Of a DNA stretch of 64,000 nucleotides, positions 10,264 through 21,230 are shown piece by piece; the first letter of the stretch is position 1, and each line of letters begins with the position of its first letter. The position numbers and the translations under genes are program-made. This DNA comes from UTCFX2 sp963788305 (GTDB taxonomy: Bacteria > Chloroflexota > Anaerolineae > Anaerolineales > UBA4823), in NCBI GenBank assembly GCA_963788305.1, contig CAWBGK010000005.1, positions 44,947 to 108,946 on the forward strand. The letters are read 5' to 3'. The notes beneath the pieces were generated by a model. It did not search any database. It was not told the origin of the DNA and worked only from the letters and a program-made list of their open reading frames with translations.

Positions 10264-11947
10264 ATGGATTTCGATCATTACTTCTCGAATGATGAGATAG
10301 AAAAAAATATAAAAAAATGGGCTGAAGAATTTCCAGATCTAGTTGAGCTCCAAATCATTGGTGAAAGCTTTGAAAAACGACCAATTTGGCTGATAACTTT
10401 GACGAATAAAGCGACAGGGAAAGATAAGGATAAGCCGGCTGTTTGGCTGGATGCAAATATTCACGCAACTGAAATCTCTGGAACGACAACGCTTCTTAAA
10501 GCAGCTTACAATCTACTGTATGGGTATGGTCGTGATGAGCAAACTACGCGACTGCTTGACCAAATCGTCTATTACATCGTGCCTCGCATCAATCCGGATG
10601 GCGCAGCTCTGGCTCTTGCAGACAAGCCTCGCTTCATTCGTTCCGGAGTCAGGCCTTATCCCTGGCTGGAGCTCGAAGATGGACTTCATGAAGAGGATAT
10701 CGATGGAGACGGGCGGATCCTTCAAATGAGGATCGAAGATCCGAATGGGGATTGGAAAATTAGCAAACTGGATCCTCGATTAATGGAGAAACGGTCGCTC
10801 AATGAGCATGGAGGCCATTATTACAGGTTGCTTCCGGAAGGAAGGATGCATAATTATGACGGCTCAACAATAAAACTGGCAGCACAACCTGAAGGGTTGG
10901 ATTTTAACCGAAATTTTCCATTTGAGTGGAGGGGGGAAAGCGAACAAGCCGGAGCAGGTCCATATCCAATCTCAGAGTCCGAAACCAGGACAATTGCTGA
11001 ATTCATCATGAAGCACCCGAATATCAATGCGGCCATTACCTACCATACTTTCAGCGCAGCAATTCTTCGGTGCTACAGCACAAAATCCGATGAGGATATG
11101 GAAACCAATGACTTATGGGTGTATAAGAAGATCGGTCAATTAGGCACCGAATTAACTGGGTACCGCTGCGTGTCCATTTTTCACGATTTTAAGTATCACC
11201 CAAAAGAAATCACCACAGGCGGTTTTGATGATTGGATGTACGACCATCTTGGCGTTTTCGCCTTTACAGTAGAAATTTGGGACTTACCGACCGAAGCCGG
11301 GATCAAAGACCGGAAATTTATCGAATGGTTTCGGGATCATCCTCACACAGAAGATTTACAGATAATCCAATGGGTGGATCAAAATTGCAATCATGACAGC
11401 TATATTGAGTGGTATTCATTTGATCACCCACAGCTTGGGAATCGTCGAACTGGGTGGGTGGAACCAGTTATTCACCTGGCGCAATCCACCTCTTAATTTT
11501 ATCGGCGCAGAAGCTGAGAAAAATGCCCGGTTTGCGATTGCTTTAGGTGATCTACTTCCAAAATTATCCATCCACAATCTCGAGATAACCGCTATTGGTG
11601 ACAGGAATTACAGGTTGGAACTCGTAGTGGAAAATACTGGTTTCTTGCCGACTTACACCAGCGAGCAAGGGAAGAAAAGAAAGGCGTCACGACCTGTTCG
11701 TGTCGAGCTTGAACTTCCCTCAACGGTCGATATCATCAATGGAAAATCGAGGTTGGAGTTAGGTCACCTGGAAGGAAGAAGCAATAAATTGGACAACGAT
11801 CCAGTTTGGAGCTTGTCCCCAACGGACAACAGGACAAGAGCAGAATGGGTAGTCTTTGGAAAGCCAGGTGAAAAATTTTCGCTTCACATTTTAAGCGAGA
11901 GAGCTGGGTCAATCCATCGCGAATGCAGCCTTCCTGATATTGATTGA
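10264..11947 (+). CDS. M14-family zinc carboxypeptidase
   Basis: A metallocarboxypeptidase of about 560 residues. Zinc ligands are visible as the HxxE motif (NIHATEISG) near residue 67 and a later His (AITYHTFSA) near residue 255. The substrate-binding segment LDFNRNFPFEW and the general-base Glu (FTVEIWDLP) are also present. A frameshift near 11450 separates the catalytic core from a C-terminal beta-rich domain of about 160 residues, which continues to 11947. There is no signal peptide, suggesting an intracellular peptidase. It lies between a glycosidase and an aminopeptidase, all on one strand with short gaps, which fits nutrient recycling. Confidence 0.87.
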
Positions 11948-11964
11948 CTTAGGAGAATTTGACA

Positions 11965-13151
11965 ATGCCTACACTTATTCATCAAAAAATCGCACAGGCA
12001 ATCAAGATCCTTGAGGAAAAAGATATCGATCTATGGTTGACTTTGGTGAGTGAAACGCCAGCAGGTCGGGATCCAGTTTTGCCGCTGATCTACGGTCACG
12101 ACCTTACCTGGCTTTCAGCCATGATTCTTACTCGCTCCGGGGATAGGATTGCCATTGTAGGGAATTACGACTCTGAAATGGTCATTCGTTCAGGCGCATA
12201 TTCGACGGTTCTTCCATACCATCAATCCATTCGACCTGTCTTTACTGGATACTCTCGAACGAATCCAACCTCGTTCAATTGCAATTAACTTTTCCAAGAA
12301 CAATGTGCTCGCAGATGGATTACGGCATGGCTTGTACCTGACATTATTGGATTTGCTTGAAGGGACTGTTTATCGCGACTGTCTGGTGTCTGCAGAAGCG
12401 ATAATCGGAGCATTGATCAGTCGAAAAACTCACGCCGAAATCGAACGTATCCGAGCGGCGGTCGCAGAAACTGACCAGATCTTTTCGAAAGTATTTGATT
12501 ATGTTTCACCGGGGATGTCCGAAAAAGAGATCGCCAGTTTTATGCACAAACATATCGAATCATTGAAACTGGAACCTGCCTGGGAAATGAGCGATTGCCC
12601 GGCAGTCAATGCCGGTCCGGAGTCAAAAATCGGTCATTCGGGTCCGTCAGATATCCGACTTGAACGCGGCCACATTCTTCATTTCGATTTCGGTATTCGC
12701 CTGAATGAGTATTGTTCAGATATCCAGCGGGTGGGATATTTCCTCCGCCAAGGAGAAAATTGCGCTCCAGAAGAGGTGCAAAGGGGGTTCAGTACTGTTG
12801 TTGATGCCGTTCAAACTGCAGCCGCGATGATGAAACCCGGAGTGCTTGGGAGAGATATCGACGCCTCGGCTCGTAAAGTTGTAATCGACGCAGGCTATCC
12901 AGAATATATGTATGCCACAGGTCATCAATTAGGTCGCCAGGTACATGATGGCGCCGGATTATTAGGACCTGAATGGGAGCGCTATGGAGACAATCCAACT
13001 GCAACCACTGGAAGAAGGTCAGGTATTTACCATCGAACCAGGACTGGAAGTACCAGGCTATGGATACATAGGTCTCGAAGAAGATGTGGTTGTGACCGAA
13101 ACAGGGGCAACTTTTCTTGGAAAACCACAGACCGAATTAATCTTGCGATAA
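11965..13151 (+). CDS. M24-family Xaa-Pro aminopeptidase-like protein
   Basis: A metallopeptidase of the pita-bread fold, about 395 residues. All five metal ligands can be placed: two Asp in HFDFGIRLNEYCSDIQR, the His in YATGHQLGRQVHDG, and Glu in FTIEPGLEVPG and GLEEDVVV. The N-terminal creatinase-like domain is also present. ATG 11965 follows AGGAGA; the TTG six bases earlier is too close to it. Frame changes occur near 12230 and 13005. With the second repaired, the protein ends TELILR at TAA 13149-13151. It should release N-terminal residues from peptides, possibly with proline in position two. Confidence 0.88.
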
Positions 13152-13174
13152 TTTCACTTCATAGGAATAAAAAT

Positions 13175-13215
13175 GAACCTGCCGTGAATAATAATTGAAC
13201 GGCAGGTTCTTTATT
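13175..13215 (+). terminator. Intrinsic terminator after the aminopeptidase gene
   Basis: A perfect 11-bp stem (GAACCTGCCGT with ACGGCAGGTTC, 13-base loop) followed by TTTATT. It closes the plus-strand run that starts at the prs-like gene. Confidence 0.85.
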
Positions 13216-13247
13216 AACAGTAACCTAAAGGGTCTGATTTAGACAGA

Positions 13248-14682
13248 TTATCGCCGTATTACGGGTAGATATGAATGCAGGAACAAGCCATCCATAATTG
13301 GACCAAAATATTCCTGATCTGCGGTTTCGCTGAGAACGCCGATCCAATAATAATAAAGAACTCCGAAAATTGGTGTGTTGTCGATGTATTCATACATGCA
13401 TGGAGCTGATGGCGTACAGGAATTGTGCGCTGTGATTTGCATGGATTAATTGGAACACCAGGAATAATGGAGGTTTCCGAGCGATAAATATTGAAATCCC
13501 TGAATACCAGTTTCAGAAACAGTCTGCCAGCTCAGCCGAACGCTGGAAGGTTCTGATGTTGAAACCAGAGAATTCAATGTAACCGGTAAAATATTTCCTC
13601 CGGCTGTAAAAGCTTCGAGGATTTGACCAACAGCAGAAAAGGTGTTTGCTGTTGGATTTGCCGGCGAGCCTGAATTTCCAGGTCACTCCAGATTGACTTA
13701 AACCCATCAATTCTGTCTCATCCCCGACGACATCATCCTGGACATATTGAAAACCGACGTTCGCAGAAAAGGATGAGAGGTGGCTGGTTTCTGCAAGCCA
13801 ATGGCGGGTAATGTGAATGGGAAAGTAGTTCTGAGACATTCGAGTCATCTACCACCCGCATGCACACCGATGGCTGATTTCCAAAAGACCCTGAGCTGAA
13901 GGAAATCGTCGCGGGTGAATAATCATAGACACCGGTTTGATCACCGATTGGGAAAGTAAATGTCGAAGTCGGCCAGGGTCCAGTATAATTATTTGTGTAT
14001 TTTTTACAGACCGTTCCTGAGCCGTTGGTGATGATCATCACATTGGAGGAGAAAGTCCCTGATGCTGCCGCCAGAGGGCCGAAGGTCAAACGGAAGTCAT
14101 TCAAAAACACTTTGCCAATTTGAAGATTCAAGGTCCCTTCAAGGGCAACGTCCTTGCTTAGATAAATGTTCGCAGGATTATCAATCGTGATATTCTTGAA
14201 GGATGTCGCCAGCGATCCTCCTATAGTTTGCGCTGTAGCGCCGTTCAAGACTAGCGTGCCGTTATTATGAGTGAATATCCCAGTTTCAGAACGACTGAAA
14301 TTTCCTTTCAAATAAAATATAGGCGCAGGCGCTTCAAATTCGCCAGAATTGAATGGAATAGATTTCCGTTTATTGTCGATGTGTCGCTGAACATCACCTT
14401 AACATTCCTGTTCAGGACGACTGATTCATCATAAGTGCCGCTGATCACTCGAACTTCTCCTCCGCTACTGACCTTCTCAATACCATGGGTAATCGTGCGG
14501 AATGCGCAATTTTCATCCACTGCCTGTGCTTCACTATATGGGGATAAACCATTGCAGTTGGTGTCAGACCCATTCTGGCGGACGAAGATAGGTGATGCTG
14601 CCAAGGCTTTAACAGGGAATATGCAGATACAAAAGCTGAAGATCAACAAAATTCGGATTACAGACATCATTACAGGCTTCAT
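13248..14682 (-). CDS. Secreted surface protein, beta-helix-like, with LPVI tail
   Basis: A secreted protein of about 475 residues, broken by several frameshifts (near 14330, 13840, 13690 and 13450). It begins with a signal peptide (IRILLIFSFCICIFPVKALAA). The next part matches the start of pectate-lyase-like beta-helix surface proteins: FVRQNGSDTNCNGLSPY, then TITHGIEKVSSGGEVRVISGTYDE. A middle region has Gly/Asn/Thr-rich strands, and the end is FLHSYLPVIRR. Two other secreted proteins in this window have the same kind of C-terminal tail. Function is unknown; adhesion or glycan binding is possible. It could be a genuine pseudogene, but the density of indels elsewhere argues against concluding that. 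Confidence 0.6.
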
Positions 14683-15029
14683 AGCAAACCTTGCTTTCTT
14701 ATAGGAAGATGTGATGATTAGACGAGGTGAGATATTCCAAAATTACCCTATTGCAATTTTCAATATAATCACCTAATTTGATTCGTTGAACATTTCATTT
14801 ACCAGAATTTTCGATCATTTTTAGGTTACCTTCATCATTATAGCAATAATTTTCCAAAACGATTCTTAAGCAGGTTTTTTTTATACAAATGAATAAATTG
14901 GATAAGGATGAATCCTTAGATAGGATAAAAATTTAAGTGAAAGAGATGTCTATATTTTTTTTTCAAAATCGCGTTAATATGCTACAATCTTTCCCCAGGA
15001 ACAAATTGAATGAAGGCAAAGACAAAAAT

Positions 15030-16305
15030 ATGAAAAACAGTATTCAATCTGTCAAAGGCACACGTGATTACTACCCGGCGGAAATGGCGGTTCGCAGCTT
15101 CCTGTATGATACTGCCCGAAAAGTGTCGGAATCTTTTGGATATCAAGAATGGGACGCTCCTTTTCTTGAGACACTCGAGCTTTATGCAGCCAAATCAGGA
15201 GAAGAGCTTGTAAATAAGCAGTCTTTTGTTTTTCCGGACCGTGGAGGCGACTACATCACTCTCAGACCTGAGCTAACCCCCAGTCTGGCAAGATTAATCG
15301 CCCAGCGCCAGAAGCAGCTTGTCTATCCTGTCCGCTGGTGGTCTTGGGGACCGTTTTGGAGATACGAACGACCACAAAAAGGTCGGAACGCGGGAGTTCT
15401 TCCAATGGAATATTGATATGATCGGTGTCGACACACCTGAATCGGACGCCGAAATGGTCGCAATTGCCGCTTCCTTTATCAAGGAAGCGGGCCTCAGCCC
15501 AGATCAGGTGAAAATCCTTGTCAACAACCGCAAGCTGATCAATGAAGAGCTGGCTGGACTGCTTGTGCCAGAAGTGCTGCGGAAAGAAGTCATTCGAGCG
15601 ATCGACCGTCGGGATAAGATGACACCTGAAGCATGGGAAGACTATGCGAAGGAGATCGGCCTAGACCAGCACCAGATCGCCGGATTGAAGAAAATCCTCG
15701 CCGATCAAGAACTCTGGAAAAAGTCGCTTGAGCTCACCTCTTGCTTTGAGCTCATTGATGCACTCGGGCTCAAGGATTACGTCCGTTTTGCACCTCACAT
15801 CATCCGGGGATTGGACTACTACACCGGGACGGTTTTTGAAGCCTGGGATTGTGACAGCGAATTTCGCGCAATTTTAGGCGGCGGACGCTATGATAACCTG
15901 GTATCCGATGTCGGCGGTGATCCTCTGCCTGCAGTTGGCTTCGCAATGGGTGACCTTGTGATCAGCCTCGTCCTTGCGAAATTTGGCGTGTTACCGAACG
16001 ACCTCGATTCATCGCCAGCCAAGGTCCTCGTCACTGTATTCGATCAGGAATCCCTTGCCGATTCGTTCAAAATAGCCGGTCTGCTTCGTGCAGCCGGGAT
16101 TAATACTGCGGTGTATCCAGATCTTGTGAAACTTTCCCGGCAGCTCAAATACGGCGACCGGATGGGGATGGCAGCAGCAATCGTATTAGGTCCGGATGAG
16201 CGAGCGCAAGGGAAAGCAGCTGTTAAAGATCTGCATACAGGTGAGCAGATAATTATCCAGCTTTCAGAACTTGAGAGAACGGTCAAAGCGCTTATCCAGA
16301 CCTGA
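15030..16305 (+). CDS. hisS: Histidyl-tRNA synthetase
   Basis: A class II aminoacyl-tRNA synthetase that charges tRNA-His. Motif 1 region (VKGTRDYYP), motif 2 (WRYERPQKGR, then REFFQWNIDMIG after the break), the histidine-binding segment GLDYYTGTVFEAWD and motif 3 region (GGGRYDNLV) are all present, followed by the anticodon-binding domain. ATG 15030 starts MKNSIQSVKGTRDYY, the normal N-terminus. A frameshift lies near 15370. The gene ends 49 bases before the tRNA-His gene on the same strand, so enzyme and substrate RNA may share a transcript. Confidence 0.95.
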
Positions 16306-16354
16306 AAGGACTTGCGGAGCATTTCCCTTCGTGATAGAATTCCTTCTCGCTACG

Positions 16355-16426
16355 GTGGGCGTAGCTCAATGGCAGAGCACTTGACTGTGGATCAAGTGGT
16401 TGTGGGTTCGACCCCCATCGCCCACC
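16355..16426 (+). tRNA. tRNA-His (anticodon GTG)
   Basis: A full cloverleaf can be folded: acceptor GTGGGCG with CGCCCAC, anticodon stem CTTGA/TCAAG around the loop CTGTGGA (anticodon GTG), and a T-arm containing GGTTCGACC. A G at 16354 can supply the extra 5' G(-1) opposite the discriminator C, a tRNA-His hallmark. The CCA end is not encoded. Its 3' half is duplicated at 26667-26715, which marks it as the attachment site of the element that follows. Confidence 0.95.
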
Positions 16427-16432
16427 CCTGAT
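16384..16432. repeat. attL, left 49-bp direct repeat inside tRNA-His
   Basis: Identical in all 49 bases to 26667-26715. It starts in the anticodon loop at ACTGTGG and ends at CCCCTGAT. Flanks differ immediately outside, which sets the repeat limits. The element supplies the 3' half, so the tRNA stays complete. Confidence 0.95.
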
Positions 16433-16462
16433 AATTCCCACTTTACCCCCTGGAATGGCCTG

Positions 16463-16500
16463 AATTCTGCAAGAAATAAAGCAGAATTGGGTCATTTTTT
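16463..16500 (+). terminator. Possible terminator inside the left element end
   Basis: AATTCTGC and GCAGAATT form a perfect 8-bp stem with a 10-base loop, with six T starting five bases later. It could stop the hisS/tRNA-His transcript now that its own terminator has been moved 10 kb away. The gap before the T run makes it weak. Confidence 0.4.
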
Positions 16501-17708
16501 GTTGTTTCCTTCCCACTTTGCCGTTTTTCCACTTTCGACCGTCTTATAAATCGGCGGTTCTGATGCAATCATGATGCAATCTTGATGCATTTCAATTGCT
16601 ATCGGAGTGGTAATTTCATCCATGAGCCGTGAGGCCCGTTCCTGGTCGTCTGGGATGTAATGGGCGTATGTTTCCAATAAGACCTGTACGCTCTGCCCAA
16701 GGATCGCCGCAACCCTTACCGGCGGTTCACCGTGTAGAAGCATCATGCTTGCGGCTGAGTGCCGGATGTCATGAAAACGAATCGCGGGTAATCCTGAGCG
16801 TTCTATCATTGTTTGAAACGCATGACTCACGTTATAACCACCACGCGGAGTGCCAATACTGGAAGGAAAAATCAAGTCGTGTTCCCGCCAGGTGTCCCCG
16901 GCAATCGCGACCATTTTCGGAATCGTTAGCGAATATTGGATGTGCAACGCTTCAATTAATCCTGTGACCTAATCGAATCGCGCGCCTTCCCCGATCCGTC
17001 TTAGGCGGTTGAAAGATAAAGCCGCCGCCCTCAGGGTGATAGACTTGCCGCCTGACCTGGATCATCTCTGATTGCCAGTCTACATCTTTCCATTGCAGCC
17101 CGATCAACTCACCGCGCCGCATCCCTGTAGCAAATGCCAGCCGATAGAATGGATCGCCGTCTACACTCATCAAGAATTGGCTGACTTGCGACTTCGTCCC
17201 AAACGCTCATCTCGCGTTTTTCCGGCCTGGGGACCTCAACCAATGCGGCCCAATTTATAGACGACAAGCCCAAGGCGGAGGGCGTGTTTCAAGAAGCCGT
17301 GTAAGATCGTATGGACAATCTCTATTGTGCGCGCGCTGACCCCCCGCATTTCCAGGTCCTTATAAAGAGCCTGTATCCGCGCCGCGTTCAGGTCCTGCAT
17401 CTTGGCTTTTCCGATTGCCGGTAGTATATATAGTCGGACCGATCGGCTGTACTGCTCCTGTGTCGCTGGGCGCGACTTGGTTTTCTTTATGTCAAGCCAG
17501 GATGTCATCAATTCTTCCACCGTGGTTTTGGCGCTCGAATAGGTCAAACCCATCTTCACCTGCTTGTTGTGACGTTTATCCATTCTTGGCCTTCCTTGCG
17601 GGTTTTGAATGTCTTGCCAACCCTCCGCCCTTCGATGGTCACCTGTGCCAGCCAGGTATTGTTACTTCTGCGGGTGATCGAACCTTCACCATGCGATCTT
17701 TTAACCAT
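16492..17708 (-). CDS. int: Tyrosine recombinase, phage-type integrase
   Basis: Site-specific integrase that should insert and excise the element at tRNA-His. ATG 17708 follows AAAGGA and starts an arm-binding AP2-like domain (GSITRRSNNTWLAQ), then a core-binding SAM-like domain (TVEELMTSWLDIKKTKSRPA), then the catalytic domain. The first catalytic Arg is in ATGMRRGELIGLQW, the second Arg with its His in RFHDIRHSAASMML, and the nucleophilic Tyr is in LLETYAHYIPD. Frame breaks lie near 17570, 17265 and 16970. It ends 60 bases from attL, the usual position for an integrase. Confidence 0.93.
16561..16590. repeat. Putative integrase arm-site repeats, left
   Basis: Three tandem copies of TGATGCAAT (the third TGATGCAT) with 11-base spacing lie about 130 bp from the left attachment core. 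Two further copies lie about 120 bp from the right core. They fall within the 3' end of the integrase gene, so coding constraint could also explain them. Confidence 0.5.
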
Positions 17709-17742
17709 TGTCAATCCTTTCTTTTTAGGGGTAATAACAAAC

Positions 17743-17762
17743 GCCCCGAACGAATCCGGGGC
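17743..17762 (-). terminator. GC-rich hairpin upstream of the integrase
   Basis: GCCCCG and CGGGGC form a six-bp stem with an eight-base loop just upstream of the integrase start, followed on the minus strand by GTTTGTTATT. It may insulate the integrase from transcription of the rest of the element. Confidence 0.4.
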
Positions 17763-17820
17763 ATTGGATGATGGTAAAATATTTCGCAGCCCGTCAGCCG
17801 CTACCCCGGTTGATTGGTCA

Positions 17821-17854
17821 GGCTCGCTCCGGTATTCCCGTACCTGGGCGAGCC
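17821..17854. other. Stem-loop between the integrase and the upstream gene
   Basis: GGCTCGC at 17821-17827 pairs perfectly with GCGAGCC at 17848-17854; the loop contains a smaller complementary pair. The 340-bp stretch 17709-18049 holds this, the hairpin at 17743 and no convincing gene. Confidence 0.45.
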
Positions 17855-18049
17855 GCTTAATTGTTAATCCTGAGGTTTATTTTCGACATCTAGCTTCCAC
17901 CAAAGTTATACCACGAAAATAAAGAGGATCTATGAATTGAGCGAGCACTTTTCATTTTCTGCAAACGCTTTGATCGCCTTTTGTGGTTCTTCGGGTATTC
18001 CCGGGTTCAACAGCTTCAAGGTACATTCTGACGTCAATATCACCCCATA

Positions 18050-18604
18050 TCAATTATCGGTTTTATAGGTTTCATCAATATTCTTTTCGATTGCTTGTTG
18101 TAATTTTTTTTCAGCGTCAATGAGTTTTTCTAAGCCCAACTCGTTTATTAATCCATTCTCAAAATCGACTTTGGATTTCTTGTCCATAATCTGAATAACT
18201 CTTGAATATTCATTAAACATAATTTGTAATAGCTCATAGTATTCCAAACTCAATGGGGTTCGAACCATTAATTCTGAAACCAATTTGTTTCTGGAATTTA
18301 TTACATCACTCTCGAGATTAGACATCCTCTCATGAGAAATCATTATGAAATGTGACACCAACTTCTGGAACTCAATTAATTCGCTTCTTTTTCTTTCTCT
18401 CCGCTGATTGTCAAGATCAATTTCTCTGTGTGTTTTCCTATCTTCAATATCCCATTGGTGTTGTTTTTGGAGCTGGTCTTGCACTCGGTTTCGTTCCTCT
18501 TTGAATTGTCGTGTTTGAATTAGGTAAGTAAAAAGACCCCCTAATAATGCGCCAATTATGGTTGAAATCCCCGAAATTAATGCGATCAAAACTTTTGTAT
18601 CCAC
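18050..18604 (-). CDS. Membrane-anchored coiled-coil protein, unknown function
   Basis: A 184-residue protein that I do not recognise. Residues 4-30 form one membrane segment (VLIALISGISTIIGALLGG). It is followed by a long charged helical region (residues 33-85, rich in Arg, Glu, Gln and Lys) typical of a coiled coil, then further helices. The arrangement predicts a short external N-terminus and a cytoplasmic helical body. It is AT-rich compared with the phage-type genes and lies beside the secreted propeller gene. Small anchored proteins of this type occur in mobile elements, sometimes in phage exclusion, but nothing specific supports that here. Confidence 0.6.
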   Translation of the reverse strand: MDTKVLIALISGISTIIGALLGGLFTYLIQTRQFKEERNRVQDQLQKQHQWDIEDRKTHREIDLDNQRRERKRSELIEFQKLVSHFIMISHERMSNLESDVINSRNKLVSELMVRTPLSLEYYELLQIMFNEYSRVIQIMDKKSKVDFENGLINELGLEKLIDAEKKLQQAIEKNIDETYKTDN

Positions 18605-18761
18605 GATTTCACCTCGAAAGGGCTCACTTTGCCGTTATAAAAAATATTCAAGTCCATGGAAAATTCTTTCAGACATAGCCCCTTACTATCAGAACAATGC
18701 TCCCAAATTCCAGAATTGCCTCATTCTTTATGTAGAAATTGTGAATTTCATCGGGAATATA

Positions 18762-20105
18762 TTAATTCGAGAACACTAGTGGTAGGAATAAAATATGCTG
18801 GGGTAGGAGATTATATGCAAAATTATCACTTTTGTAATTGGTATCGTTTGCTACCAGATTGGACGCACTCGAGTAAAAAACAATCGATCTGCCATTTCGA
18901 GATATTTCGGGATGACCAGAATCGTTATTTCCCCCAAAACCATCATATGAGACTGAAACCAAAGATATTTCATCTGTTTCCCGATCATATAGGAATACAT
19001 CTTGACAATTTTCAAGAAAACCAGCACCACAATAGTTATTATTATCACCTTCGACCAGATTACTTGATTTTGATGTCCATGTCACATTTCTCCCGTCTCC
19101 TGATACCCTAGGGTTATATGCAGTTGCGTTAGAACTCTTGTCCATTATATCCATCAGATATTCGAGATATTGTTTTAGTAGTCAGATCGACAAGGAACAC
19201 ATCTGATAAGTTGTTATTGTCAGGTGTCACCAAATTAGATGCAGCCGATACGAATGTAATTACCTTCCCATCATCGGAAATCGATGGGTCAATTGAACTT
19301 TGGTTTGCTTGAACTCCAACATGATTAACAGAAACTCTCTTGACGGTTTCAGAAAATATGTCATAAACGAAAATATCTGATAAATCATAATAGTCGTTCG
19401 GGACGATTGATCCGGAGACTGAAGAAAATACAATCGTGGAACCATCTTTCGAAATAACTGGATTTTCAACTGGGTAGTTCAAGTTACCGATCAACATATT
19501 CGTTTGATGGGTGACTCTATCATGCAAGTATAAATCATTCACATAATTGGTATCGTCTTCAGACAAATACGATGAAACGAAAGTAACAAACCTACCATCA
19601 CCTGAAATCGATGGATTTTCTGAACTGTGATTGACTTCTGATCCATCGGACTTTACGACATTCTTTCAATTTCACCGTTCGATCTGTCCAACACAAAAAT
19701 ATCTCCTTCATTGTTATTGTCATTTGGAACTAGATTAGACACATACGAACGGAATGAAATAAAATTCGCATCATCTGAAATTGAAAAAGAGCGAGGTAAA
19801 CAATTTCCAATACCTTGACTGCTAGCACCTGTAACTCTTATAGTCGTGGAATCATTCATATTATGTATAAACAAGTTGAGTTCATTATTACCCACATTTG
19901 TTACAAGATTTGATGCATATGATGAAAATAAAGCAAGTTTTCCGTCAGGTGAAACATAGACATAACAGGCAGGTTCATTTGCCTGTTCGCCTTCCGAAGA
20001 AACCGTAAGAAGTTTCATCTCAAATGATGTGAATAATGATGCATGAGAACTTGATGCCAATAACATAAAACTAATTGTGCAGAACAACAATGTTACTTTC
20101 CTCAT
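18762..20105 (-). CDS. Secreted TolB-like (PD40) beta-propeller protein with LPLV tail
   Basis: A secreted protein of about 445 residues. A signal peptide (KVTLLFCTISFMLLASSSHA) is followed by at least six repeats of the pattern SxDGxxxxFxSxASNLVxxDxNxxxDxFxxDRxT, typical of TolB/PD40 propeller blades. The protein ends HILFLPLVFSN, a tail also found on two chromosomal secreted proteins here. Frame breaks lie near 19660 and 19140. A GGAG precedes ATG 20105. The gene is AT-rich and sits inside the integrated element, so it looks like cargo for the host cell surface. Ligand and role are unknown. Confidence 0.78.
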
Positions 20106-20237
20106 AATACTCCATCCGGGAAGATCGATCGTTTGTCACCCCCAATATTATACAATCTCCCCGGAGTTATGCACATCCAATGCCCTATTCGATTATTAAG
20201 GTGCAAGAACAATCAGGTTCACCGACCGCACCGGCTA

Positions 20238-20492
20238 TTAACTTTTCTCAACACCCGGCTCGACTTTGGTAATCAGCCAAATCATCGGCGTGATATGCGT
20301 CTTAATCGCCAGATCGTGCCGTCCACCGGCCCACCCCCAACAATTGGACCAATTGTAACCAGCTCCAAATTCAACTTTACGGTATCCGGCTCGCGCGTCC
20401 AGTAAATCATACAAGCGCTCTAATCGCTTGGCCTGCTGCTGCTCGGCAGCGTTATACTCTGCTACCAAAGAATCAATCTCATCCATTTTCAT
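20238..20492 (-). CDS. Small element protein, unknown
   Basis: An 84-residue protein without a recognised family. The start MKMDEIDSLVAEYN at 20492 is preferred because AGGAAAGG lies just upstream; the open frame extends to 20570. The N-terminal half is helical and charged (NAAEQQQAKRLERLYDLLDA); the C-terminal half holds WSNCWGWAGG. It lies downstream of the coiled-coil protein gene in the terminase transcription unit. Confidence 0.5.
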   Translation of the reverse strand: MKMDEIDSLVAEYNAAEQQQAKRLERLYDLLDARAGYRKVEFGAGYNWSNCWGWAGGRHDLAIKTHITPMIWLITKVEPGVEKS

Positions 20493-20509
20493 TATCCTTT
20501 CCTCGTCAA

Positions 20510-20626
20510 TTACCATATTTCCGGCATCATCTTCGTGTATCCGATTCCAGGCTCGACCAATTGCGCCCACGTAGGGTCCGGCCTGACAGCCGGGTGTAGG
20601 TCCCCCAAAACCTCCGCGACCATCAT
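20510..20626 (-). CDS. Short open reading frame, 38 residues
   Basis: ATG 20626 directly follows the TAA that ends the preceding protein in its corrected frame (TAAATG), which suggests coupled translation. The product (MMVAEVLGDLHPAVRPDPTW and on) has no recognised features. It may also be the N-terminus of a protein broken by an indel. Confidence 0.35.
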   Translation of the reverse strand: MMVAEVLGDLHPAVRPDPTWAQLVEPGIGYTKMMPEIW

Positions 20627-21227
20627 TTAGCTCTCTCGCGCCTTCATCATCTCGTTGAAGCGGGCTTCACCCTCGACCAAGTGCAGCTTTAATTCCGTCC
20701 GATGTCCTCAGCTCTTCCAGCTCCCGACCAGCTTCTTTCGCCAGCCGATTGACCTTCATCCGGTCTGGATGGTCTGCTGGTATCTTGGATAATGCGCCGC
20801 GCGTCACTTCCAGCGAAGCCCGGATTTTATGTTTATCGCCGCTCTGAGCTGCTTCTTGGCGGAGCGCTTCCAGCTCCCCAGCGGGATTATCGCCGCTCAA
20901 AACCTGGTTGGCGCGCATCTCGACAAGCTCCATTTCGTTTTTGAGCCGTGACAGAATCCCAAGAATTGACTTCATGCGTCCTTGCCCGGTCCAGATCGGC
21001 GCTTGGGCTGATTGGTATTCCTGGATCGCGGCGTTAAATTCACCGATTGCGCCGCCCTCAATCATGCCGCGATATTCGGCCCGCGTCCTATTAAGCAGTT
21101 CGCTCACCATGCCTTGCTCGTATGGGGTCATTATTGAGATATTTCTCCAAAATTCGGCATCCAACTTCTGAATCTCCGCGACCGCCTCGCGCCAGGTCCT
21201 TACTTGTAATCTTACGTTGCTAAACAT
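20627..21227 (-). CDS. Helical phage-type protein after the terminase
   Basis: About 199 residues, mostly predicted helix (VAEIQKLDAEFWRN, ILSRLKNEMELVEMRANQ, NRLAKEAGRELEELR). A frameshift near 20700 hides the true end: the corrected frame continues HLVEGEARFNEMMKARES to a stop at 20627. ATG 21227 lies four bases after the terminase stop. In tailed phages this position often holds portal or head genes, but length and sequence do not match a portal. A scaffold-like or accessory role would be a guess. Confidence 0.55.
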
Positions 21228-21230
21228 TTT

